Assembly: GCA_043816955.1 (NCBI GenBank)
Contig: JBDRHL010000058.1
Coordinates: forward strand, 1 to 14,517
DNA: 14,517 nucleotides
Direction: 5' to 3'
Source: JBDRHL01 sp043816955
Lineage (GTDB): Bacteria; Planctomycetota; Phycisphaerae; Sedimentisphaerales; CAYZTY01
The notes beneath the pieces are model-generated. The model saw only the letters and a list, made by a program, of their open reading frames with translations, was not told where the DNA came from and ran no database searches. A program made the position numbers and the translations under genes. Below, piece after piece: positions 1-6,500 of this stretch (position 1 is the stretch's first letter; the number at the start of each line of letters is the position of its first letter).

Positions 1-184
1 GGCTTGATACCCACAGCCAACACAAATTTTGCGACTACGGCTACCCATCCAATATTCACAAGCCTGGCATCGCGGACAAATAAATCCTCGTGGCCATCGA
101 AGAACTTCCAAATATTCCCGACAGGCCTCTTCCGATGAAAAACCGCTTTTCCAATTCCATCAATGTTCGCGGGTAATCTTCCAT
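1..184 (-). pseudogene. IS1595-type transposase, N-terminal part, frameshifted and cut by the window edge
   Basis: Read on the minus strand from an ATG at 184, the sequence gives MEDYPRTLMELEKRF. After a one-base shift in the T-run at 138-142 it continues SSEEACREYLEVLRWPRGF, then a zinc ribbon with ICPRC and CVGCGYQ running to the window edge. This is the typical start of IS1595/ISXO2-family transposases: a short lead helix and a four-cysteine ribbon ahead of the DDE-type catalytic domain, which lies outside the window. One T fewer in the run would restore a single frame, so this is either a disabled copy or a homopolymer sequencing error. No clear ribosome-binding site precedes the ATG. The family call is from recalled sequence pattern and is fairly sure; the catalytic domain is not seen. 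Confidence 0.8.
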
Positions 185-233
185 GATCGCAAATACTACC
201 GATTGTATGTACTGGAGTCAAGGAGATACCCCC
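1..233 (-). mobile_element. End of an IS1595-family insertion sequence (5' end only)
   Basis: The transposase fragment is preceded on the minus strand by about 50 bases with no gene, starting with GGGGGTATCTCC (233 down to 222). Immediately outside lies coding-like sequence of a URO-D-like gene, which stops matching its family exactly here. I therefore place the IS end at about 233. The opposite end lies beyond the left edge, so the inverted repeat and target duplication (usually 8 bp in this family) cannot be tested. The exact boundary is an inference, good to a few bases. Confidence 0.65.
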
Positions 234-631
234 TTAAATATATTTGTCTTCAAGCAGCTCTGCCATCAGGTTAAAGTTACTCCACGGTGAAACCGAAACG
301 TTCAAGAAGAGGCAATTGATACTGGAAAACAAATTCTTCGAACATATCCGTGGGGACACCGACGGTTTCCTGACTCTCAGCAAAACCCCACATGTCGGAG
401 CAGCGAACTCTCTTCTCATCGAAACCTTTTGCAGGCAGTTCATCTGTCCAGCCGAAACCGCCTGAACCAACATAATTACCGTCATTGTTAAGACTGAGCA
501 ATCCGTTTTTTTCCAGAAAATCCAGCTTGGCCATATAGGCATTCCGTAGAAAAGCCATCAAAATAGTGTACAAAATCAGGATTATCATACATATCAAACA
601 TTATCTTTTCAAGCCCCCGGAGATATACAAG
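234..631 (-). pseudogene. URO-D-like (uroporphyrinogen decarboxylase/MtaA superfamily) gene remnant
   Basis: Three minus-strand frames together give one family-like protein. Segment 1 (about 631-564) reads LRGLEKIMFDMYDNPDFVHY. Segment 2 (about 562-292) reads LMAFLRNAYMAKLDFLEKNG, then SGGFGWTDELP, DMWGFAESQETVGV and FEEFVFQYQLPLLERFG. Segment 3 (302-237) reads NVSVSPWSNFNLMAELLEDK. These match consecutive parts of the URO-D-like proteins abundant in Planctomycetota and Lentisphaerota, which are not HemE itself and whose substrates are mostly unknown. Segments 1 and 2 are split by one extra T in the run at 560-563. Between segments 2 and 3 the usual stretch with a conserved Cys/Glu-Pro motif is gone. 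The N-terminal half is absent, and the 3' end stops at the IS boundary near 233. It cannot make a working enzyme. Confidence 0.8.
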
Positions 632-746
632 GGTCTACCGGAGTCGATCTGGGGTGAATAAGCACAATCAGGACATCACAGATTGTCGGAGTTGTATTCG
701 GGTCATTACTTGCTTTGAGATGGCGTTTTTGATATGATAAATCCAG

Positions 747-817
747 TGGAGACGAAGGGAATCGAACCCTCATTCCCGCGATGCGACCGCGGTGTGCTCC
801 CGTTACACCACGTCCCC
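747..817 (-). tRNA. tRNA-Ala (anticodon CGC)
   Basis: The minus strand folds as a full cloverleaf of 71 nt. The acceptor stem GGGGACG pairs with CGTCTCC, and the D arm is GTGT/GCAC with a GGG-containing loop. The anticodon stem CCGCG/CGCGG carries the loop GTCGCAT, and the T arm is GAGGG/CCCTT around TTCGATT, with A73. The anticodon CGC reads GCG. The acceptor stem has a G3:U70 wobble pair, the classic alanine identity element, which supports Ala. CCA is not encoded. The D stem and G32 are atypical for tRNA-Ala, so the isotype is slightly less certain than the gene itself. Confidence 0.88.
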
Positions 818-871
818 AAATTATCCTTAGTGAGGCACAAAAACCTCTGCTGGCGACTTGCAACGAACGTT

Positions 872-899
872 ATTTTAGCATATACAGCAATAGTTTCAA
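872..899 (-). promoter_or_regulatory. Sigma70-type promoter of the tRNA gene
   Basis: On the minus strand TTGAAA (899-894) and TAAAAT (877-872) are separated by 16 bases, each 5/6 to the housekeeping consensus. Transcription would start near 865, about 48 nt before the tRNA. No other minus-strand gene lies between, so this fits a lone tRNA promoter. It is predicted from sequence only. Confidence 0.6.
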
Positions 900-980
900 C
901 ATTTTTTACGGTTTTCGGCAGGTTTTGCCGTAGCCGATTGCCTAAGTTGTTTTTTTAACGGTCTTCACATATAGGGTTTT

Positions 981-2114
981 ATGGGACTAACTACTCCATT
1001 TGAGCAATTGTACAGGCGATTTGGCGCGGAATTCGACGAATACGCCGGCTGGTCTTTGCCCAAGCAATTTGAAGGCGTTGAGAAGGAGAATTCAGCTTTG
1101 TATAGAAATGCTGCTGCGTTTGACCTTAGCAGCTTTGGCAGGGTTAAGATCAGCGGCAGCGCCTCGGGTAAACTGATCGACATCCTTTTTGCGACGGATA
1201 CCTCTTCTCTGCAACGGGGCAGATGGATGTGGGGCCTGATCTGCAGAGAGGATGGGAACCTTGTAGATATTGCCCGCCTGGCTGATCTCGGGGAATATTT
1301 CCTTTTATTCTGCTCACCTCCCAGACGGGCTGAATTGTTTAAACTGGCAGCAAAATGTGCAAGTGACAGGGATTTCAAGAACGTCGCTATAGAGGATATA
1401 ACCGAGCAAACCGGTATGATTGGTATCTATGGACCTGCATCTGCCGATACTGTTGATCAGATTGTGCCGTTCGATATTGCCTCGATGGGGCGTAACACGG
1501 TAAAAAAAGTATCGCTTCTTATGTTTTCAGCAACGGTAATTCATGGAAGCTTTCTCGGGCTGGATGGGGTTGAAATATTCGGGGGAGCAAAGACGTGCAA
1601 ACTTGCTTCTGGTGCTATCGAAAAGTATATCCGGCCAGAGCAGATAATTCCCGCGGGTATGGACTGCCTGGAACTGGCCCTGGTCGAAGCTTCGGCACCC
1701 TTCGGAGTTGTCGGAAGATGTCCGAGTCATGAAATCCCATACACAGCTGTGCTAAGCAATCTGGTCGATTTCAACAAGGAGTTCATCGGGAAAAAGCTAA
1801 TTCAGCAATCAGATCTCGCCGGATCAGGGCAGAGGTTGATCGGCATAAAAGCTCTTCAGTTCCAGCCGGATCCCGAACATGCGAAGATTCAGTACAAAGG
1901 AGGTAAAATCGGCAGGTGTGACAAACTGATGTATTCAGAGAGATTTGCAGGTTACATAGGGCTTGGATATGTTGGTGAAAAGTTTGCCAGCCTCGACGAG
2001 GACGTTCAGCTTGTAACCCAAGCCGGCATCTTCGATGCTCGGCTGATTGCACTACCTTTCGATTCTGACATCGCTGTGTCTTTTTATAATCAGCAAAGTA
2101 TAAAACAAAAATAG
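981..2114 (+). CDS. Divergent GcvT/YgfZ-fold (folate-binding aminomethyltransferase-like) protein
   Basis: This 377-aa protein starts TPFEQLYRRFGAEFDEYAGW and continues with YRNAAAFDLSSFGRVKISG, the signature N-terminus of glycine-cleavage T proteins. The later segment DFNKEFIGKKLI matches the FIGREAL-type motif of GcvT. Length fits GcvT (about 360-375 aa). D96 in GNLVDIARL falls where GcvT has its catalytic Asp, usually as a DD pair; the second Asp is Ile here. The segment that normally reads RLE-G-PLYG is LALVEASAPFGVVG, so folate/aminomethyl chemistry may be lost. The YgfZ motif KGCYxGQE is absent. No gcvH or gcvP is nearby. I read it as a GcvT-fold paralogue, possibly a YgfZ-like Fe-S or folate helper, rather than the glycine-cleavage enzyme. 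The ATG at 981 has only a weak upstream TAGGG. It leads the plus-strand block, 97 bases before the phosphoesterase. Confidence 0.75.
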   Translation: MGLTTPFEQLYRRFGAEFDEYAGWSLPKQFEGVEKENSALYRNAAAFDLSSFGRVKISGSASGKLIDILFATDTSSLQRGRWMWGLICREDGNLVDIARLADLGEYFLLFCSPPRRAELFKLAAKCASDRDFKNVAIEDITEQTGMIGIYGPASADTVDQIVPFDIASMGRNTVKKVSLLMFSATVIHGSFLGLDGVEIFGGAKTCKLASGAIEKYIRPEQIIPAGMDCLELALVEASAPFGVVGRCPSHEIPYTAVLSNLVDFNKEFIGKKLIQQSDLAGSGQRLIGIKALQFQPDPEHAKIQYKGGKIGRCDKLMYSERFAGYIGLGYVGEKFASLDEDVQLVTQAGIFDARLIALPFDSDIAVSFYNQQSIKQK

Positions 2115-2211
2115 GGACTGGCATTTCGAATGCAATTTTGTTATAAGGTATGATTATTTTCCCGGATTATGACAGGAGTTTTCGGGCCGGCCTGACCAAA
2201 TGAGGTAATTG

Positions 2212-2994
2212 ATGAGTATGTTCGCGATAATCAGTGATATACATTCGAATATTGAAGCACTGACTGTGGTTCTGGAAGATATTGACAAGCGGGGCATCGG
2301 GACAATTTATTGTCTTGGTGATGTTGTGGGCTACGGTCCGGACCCCCGCCTATGCCTCGACCTGGTGATAGAAAGAACCGAGAATTGTGTCATGGGCAAC
2401 CACGACTACGGTGTGTTCTATGAGCCGACCAACTTCAATCTTGGCGCCGAACGTGCGAGCTACTGGAGCAGGTCATTTCTCGAATCCGAGTCTTCTGTAA
2501 AGCTGCGTAATGCCAGGTGGGAGTTTCTGGGGCATCAGAAGATGCGCTGGCAGCTCAAGAAAAAGCTCAACGGCGTCAAGGCAAAACTTGACTTTGTCCA
2601 CGCTTCACCGCGAAGACCTATAAATGAATACATTTTTCCAGATGATGTTTATACAAACCCGTCCAAAATCAGCTTGTGTTTTGAACGTGTCGAGCATGTC
2701 TGCTTTATTGGACATACACATCTGCCGGGGGTATTCCTTGATGACCCGGATTTCTATTCCCCGGATGAGTTAGGCAATGTCTATCCGATCGTCGAATCTG
2801 AAAAGGCCATAATAAACGTAGGCTCGGTGGGACAGCCGAGAGACAGAGACAACCGGGCAAGTTACGCTTATATAGAAGGCAACGAGGTCCACTTTGTACG
2901 TCTTGAGTATGACTTCGAAAAAACATCGCAGAAGATATTCGCAGTTGAGGAGCTTGATGATTTCGAGGGAACCCGCCTTGCTGAAGGCAGATGA
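2212..2994 (+). CDS. Calcineurin-like metallophosphoesterase (YfcE/MJ0936-like)
   Basis: This 260-aa cytosolic two-metal phosphoesterase has all the expected motifs in order: D9-x-H11-S-N, G36-D37-VVGYGPDP, G62-N-H-D65, H130-ASP, G-H168-T-H170, then NVGSVGQPRDRD near the C-terminus. These supply the metal ligands of the YfcE/MJ0936 class, which hydrolyses phosphodiesters. The natural substrate is not predictable; some relatives act on cyclic nucleotides or nucleotides. A GAGGT at 2202-2206 sits 5 bases before the ATG at 2212, which I chose over the in-frame TTG at 2209. The ATG at 2218 (MFAIISD) is also possible. It ends 34 bases before yidC and is probably cotranscribed with it. Such phosphoesterases are common next to core genes in planctomycetes without a known link. 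Confidence 0.85.
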   Translation: MSMFAIISDIHSNIEALTVVLEDIDKRGIGTIYCLGDVVGYGPDPRLCLDLVIERTENCVMGNHDYGVFYEPTNFNLGAERASYWSRSFLESESSVKLRNARWEFLGHQKMRWQLKKKLNGVKAKLDFVHASPRRPINEYIFPDDVYTNPSKISLCFERVEHVCFIGHTHLPGVFLDDPDFYSPDELGNVYPIVESEKAIINVGSVGQPRDRDNRASYAYIEGNEVHFVRLEYDFEKTSQKIFAVEELDDFEGTRLAEGR

Positions 2995-3028
2995 GTTAAT
3001 GTTTACAATTTGAATTGAAGGTAAGCTG

Positions 3029-5023
3029 GTGAAATACGCAAAGCCTTTCATTGGTACATTTTTGATAGTCTACGTGTGCTTCTGCATCTGGCTGGTATTT
3101 GAATCCGGCCTTTTTGAGAAAGATACCGCCGGAACTACACAGCCGATCATACCGCTGGCGGCTGAAGTGGAGACCGATGATACAAATAGCTTACAGGCAG
3201 AACCATATCTCCCTTCAGAGAAAATCCCTTTTACCGCTCTGGCAGCCCGGGGCGGTCAGGAATATGCCGAAACTATCATGCTGGGCTCACTGGATAAAGA
3301 GACCGGCTTCAAATTTCAAGTGGAACTTGATCCTCAAGGCGGTGCGATCAGAACAGTTACTTTGAGTGAGTACTTTGAAAGGACAGGTACCGAAAGGACA
3401 GGCACCCCTGCCAAACCGCTGCAATTGCTTTCACCGGTTGTCCGGCGGGACGGCAGCACGATAATGTCACTGGCAAATGGCCGTATGTTGTTCCTTGACC
3501 AGCAGTTGCAGCTCAGGCTCGACCGGATTAACTGGAGGGCATCGGATGTCATCGCACGGAATGACGGCACAATGGCAGTAACCTTTGAGGTACTGCTCAA
3601 CGATGCCGGAGGGCAAGTTGTAAGAATAAAGAAAACCTATACCGTTATACCCGACAGTTATCATATCGAATGCAGCATTAACATCGAGAATCTGTCAAAT
3701 CGGCAGCTTAAGACTCGTCTGGATATGCAGGGTCCGGTCGGGATAGGCAGGGAGGACCCAAGGTCTGACAGCAGAAAGGTAGTCGGCGGCTTCATCAATG
3801 ACAAAGGGCAGGTCGACGCTGTTAAACTTGGTGTTAGAGAGCTGAAAAAATCCATAAAAAAAGGAGTTGCTGCTGATCTGGTGCACAAAAAGGGCAATTA
3901 CAGGTTCCTTTGGGCAGCGACATCGAATAAATATTTTTGTGCTATTTTGCGCCCTGTTCCCGCAGAGGATCACCAAAGGGTCGACTGGGTTCAGAAAAAA
4001 ACCGCGGCATATTTTGATCTCTCGGCTGAATCGCCTGGCAATGAAACAGTCGGATTCGACATGAGAGTCGGGCAAAACGCGCTCGCACCTGCCGGCGAAC
4101 CAGGAAGTGTGCAAAACTACGCATTTGAGCTTTTCATGGGACCCAAGGACAGAAAGTTTCTGGATAGCGAGCCGCCCTATCGCTCGGCCGGGTTTATCCA
4201 GATTATAGATTTCATGCCCTGTTTCTGTTGTCCAGCAGCAATTATTAATCCGCTGGCTTTTGCAATCATGTCATTTATGAACTGGATGTATGAATTCATA
4301 CCGAACTACGGTGTTGTCATTATTATTCTGGTATTTCTGGTTCGCTTCGTGATGCATCCGATAACCAAGAAAAGCCAGGTCTCGATGAGCAAAATGAGCA
4401 GCTTGACACCGCAAATCGAGGAAATAAAGAAACGCTGCGCCAATGATAAGGCCAGGACGCAGAAAGAAATTATGGCGATGTACAAAGAAAACGGTGTAAA
4501 TCCCATGATGAGCATGATCCCCATGGTGATACAGATGCCGATCTGGATATCTTTGTACAGTGCGATCTACGCTAGTTTCGATTTGCGCGGCGCCCCATTC
4601 CTGCCATTCTGGATAACAGACCTTTCGGCGCCTGATGCCTTGTTTACATTTCCGGGAGGAATTTCCCTGCCGTTTTTCGGCGACACATTCAATCTGCTGC
4701 CGATCCTGCTGGCTATTGCCTTTTTCCTTCAGCAAAAGATGATGCCGACTCAGGCTGCCGCTACTGAACAGGCGGCACAGCAGCAAAAGATGATGAAGAT
4801 TATGATGCCGATTCTCTTTCCGGTTCTTTTATACAAAGTTCCTTCGGCTTTGAATCTTTATATAATGGCCAGCACCTTTGCCGGTGTTATCGAACAGTAC
4901 GTGATCCGCAGGCACATCCGTGAAAAGCAGCAGCGGGAGCAAGAGGGAACAGTGGCAGTTACAGCAAAAACGGGAGGCAAGGTGAAAAAGAAAAAGCCGA
5001 AACCGTTTTTCCGTGATCACTGA
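3029..5023 (+). CDS. yidC: Membrane protein insertase YidC
   Basis: YidC inserts and folds inner-membrane proteins, alone or with SecYEG. At 664 aa it is longer than E. coli YidC (548 aa), mainly through the N-terminal and periplasmic part. An N-terminal anchor lies at about residues 7-25 (FIGTFLIVYVCFCIWLVF), followed by the periplasmic beta domain to about 390. The conserved insertase domain then contains INPLAFAIMSFMNWMYEFIP, VFLVRFVMHP (with the hydrophilic-groove Arg at about 439), NGVNPMMSMIPMVIQMPIW and ALNLYIMAST. The C-terminus is Lys-rich (KVKKKKPKP), as in YidCs that bind ribosomes directly. The large periplasmic domain indicates a diderm cell. The start is GTG with GAAGG 7 bases upstream. 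A 15-bp tandem duplication gives ERTGTERTGT at residues 117-126. mnmE follows after 76 bases, with no jag between. Confidence 0.97.
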   Translation: MKYAKPFIGTFLIVYVCFCIWLVFESGLFEKDTAGTTQPIIPLAAEVETDDTNSLQAEPYLPSEKIPFTALAARGGQEYAETIMLGSLDKETGFKFQVELDPQGGAIRTVTLSEYFERTGTERTGTPAKPLQLLSPVVRRDGSTIMSLANGRMLFLDQQLQLRLDRINWRASDVIARNDGTMAVTFEVLLNDAGGQVVRIKKTYTVIPDSYHIECSINIENLSNRQLKTRLDMQGPVGIGREDPRSDSRKVVGGFINDKGQVDAVKLGVRELKKSIKKGVAADLVHKKGNYRFLWAATSNKYFCAILRPVPAEDHQRVDWVQKKTAAYFDLSAESPGNETVGFDMRVGQNALAPAGEPGSVQNYAFELFMGPKDRKFLDSEPPYRSAGFIQIIDFMPCFCCPAAIINPLAFAIMSFMNWMYEFIPNYGVVIIILVFLVRFVMHPITKKSQVSMSKMSSLTPQIEEIKKRCANDKARTQKEIMAMYKENGVNPMMSMIPMVIQMPIWISLYSAIYASFDLRGAPFLPFWITDLSAPDALFTFPGGISLPFFGDTFNLLPILLAIAFFLQQKMMPTQAAATEQAAQQQKMMKIMMPILFPVLLYKVPSALNLYIMASTFAGVIEQYVIRRHIREKQQREQEGTVAVTAKTGGKVKKKKPKPFFRDH

Positions 5024-5099
5024 CATATCGTCGCGGCTTTTCACCCGGCGAAGAGATAGTAATCCTCTGCCGTGACGAGTTGGTTTTTTGTGAAATCAC

Positions 5100-6488
5100 A
5101 TGATGTATGATGTTAACGATACCATAGTTGCTTTAAGCAGTCCCTCTGGCAGATCTTTCAATTCGATCGTACGCATCAGCGGCCCTGAGACTCTCGAAAT
5201 AATACGTGGTCTTTTTGCCCCTGCACCACGCCAGGTCGAGCGCAGGATATACCGCGGCACGGTTTCAATCGATGAGGATACAAAAGTTGCAGCCAGGCTG
5301 TATTTATTTATTGCCCCAAATACCTATACAGGAGATGATCTGGCTGAACTGCATATTCTGGCCGGCGAGCCGCTGCTGAACCGCCTTATTGATTCAATCC
5401 TTGCTCGGGGTGCTCGACTGGCTGGACCCGGTGAATTCACCGCAAGAGCCTATCTGAATAGCAGAATTGATCTTGCCCAGGCCGAAGCAGTCGCCCAGAT
5501 TGTTGCGGCAACAAACAGATTCCAACTGAGCGCTGCTGAAAAGCTGCTCGCCGGAAACCTCGCTAAGACCACAAGCCGGCTATGCCGCGAACTGCTCGAA
5601 CTGATTAGCCGGATAGAAGCCGGGCTGGATTTTGCGACCGAGCAAATCGAATTTATAGAACAGCACGAGGCAATCAGGAGAATAAATCAAATCAGAAAAC
5701 AACTTCAGTCGCTGCTGGATGGAAGTATTCATTATGAGGCGATAATAAATATACCTTCGGTAGCGATAGCGGGGCCGACTAACTCCGGCAAAAGCAATCT
5801 CTTAAATACCTTACTGGGCTATGAGAGAAGTATTGTATCGCAGGAAAGAGCGACGACGAGGGATGTGCTGTCAGGATTGCTGGAACTACCGAATTCCAAT
5901 TGTATTCTGTTTGATTGTGCAGGATTCGTTCAGGAGAAAAAAAACCTCCTCGAAGAGTTGGCGCATGTCGCAACGATGGAAGCGGTAAAATCTGCAAACC
6001 TGGTTTTGTTCTGCACAGATATTACGACCGAAGTTTCACCTGAGGATGCCGAAATCCTCCATGCCATTAACAATGACAGGCTTATATGCCTGGCAACAAA
6101 ACAGGATCTGATTCAGCACCAGGAGGATATTACCAGACAACTGGGCAAATTGCAGAAAATGTTTGGACACAACTTTACACCTGTAAGTGCGCTAAAAGGT
6201 ACAGGAATCGAAAACATAAAAGCCCTGCTTGATTGTGCGCTGGTTGATCTGGCCGGGACCTCGGCAGAATCAGATTCGCAAATCGGTTTGACCCTGCGTC
6301 ACAGGGATTCGGTAAACCAAGCCATTCAGAATCTCAATGAAGCTGTTCCGCATATAGAACTGAAAAACGATGAAGTTGCATCGCTGTTTCTGCGGGCAGG
6401 TTACCATGCGCTTAGTCTTCTGGAGCGTGAAAACATCGACGATAAGATACTCGATCTGATATTTGAACGATTCTGTATCGGCAAGTAA
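5100..6488 (+). CDS. mnmE: tRNA uridine-5-carboxymethylaminomethyl modification GTPase MnmE
   Basis: MnmE (TrmE) works with MnmG to modify U34 of tRNAs reading two-family-box codons, using folate, glycine or ammonium, and GTP. The 462-aa length is normal. The N-terminal folate-binding domain starts DTIVALSSPSGRSFNSIVRI. The G domain has G1 at 225-232 (GPTNSGKS), TTRDV as G2, D272-C-A-G as G3 and T333-KQD as G4. The protein ends CIGK (459-462), the C-x-GK tail that is essential in this family. G3 is DCAG instead of DTAG, and the following LR is FV. E285 probably aligns with the catalytic Glu282 of E. coli if one residue is inserted. The GTPase cycle may therefore differ. No clear Shine-Dalgarno precedes the tandem ATGs at 5100/5103. 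mnmG is not in the window. The stop lies 9 bases from the convergent tatD stop. Confidence 0.96.
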   Translation: MMYDVNDTIVALSSPSGRSFNSIVRISGPETLEIIRGLFAPAPRQVERRIYRGTVSIDEDTKVAARLYLFIAPNTYTGDDLAELHILAGEPLLNRLIDSILARGARLAGPGEFTARAYLNSRIDLAQAEAVAQIVAATNRFQLSAAEKLLAGNLAKTTSRLCRELLELISRIEAGLDFATEQIEFIEQHEAIRRINQIRKQLQSLLDGSIHYEAIINIPSVAIAGPTNSGKSNLLNTLLGYERSIVSQERATTRDVLSGLLELPNSNCILFDCAGFVQEKKNLLEELAHVATMEAVKSANLVLFCTDITTEVSPEDAEILHAINNDRLICLATKQDLIQHQEDITRQLGKLQKMFGHNFTPVSALKGTGIENIKALLDCALVDLAGTSAESDSQIGLTLRHRDSVNQAIQNLNEAVPHIELKNDEVASLFLRAGYHALSLLERENIDDKILDLIFERFCIGK

Positions 6489-6500
6489 GCTGCCTGCTTA
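6486..6500. other. Small hairpin joining the two convergent stop codons
   Basis: TAAGC (6486-6490) and GCTTA (6496-6500) form a 5-bp stem around a 5-base loop. The left arm contains the mnmE stop TAA and the right arm contains the tatD stop on the other strand. Neither side has a T-tract, so it is not a convincing intrinsic terminator. No other terminator is visible between the two convergent operons. Confidence 0.4.

Noticed and set aside
29..274. 81-aa plus-strand frame at the left edge
   Set aside because: It is the complement of the IS1595-type transposase and URO-D remnant, both of which read convincingly on the minus strand.
234..631. Functional hemE
   Set aside because: The motifs belong to the URO-D-like/MtaA-type paralogues rather than haem-pathway HemE, and the gene is broken in at least three ways.
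609..863. 84-aa minus-strand frame with DPNTTPTICDVLIVLIHPRS
   Set aside because: It overlaps the tRNA gene and the end of the URO-D remnant. The middle could be an old coding scrap, but I cannot connect it to any family. Bases 632-746 therefore stay unassigned.
2121..2140. Terminator after the GcvT-like gene
   Set aside because: GCATT-TCG-AATGC followed by AATTTTGTT is a weak 5-bp stem with a mixed tract. A TATGAT at 2149 might be a -10 but has no good -35, so neither was called.
6486..6500. Bidirectional intrinsic terminator
   Set aside because: The stem is only 5 bp and neither strand has a following T-tract, so it is listed as a hairpin only.
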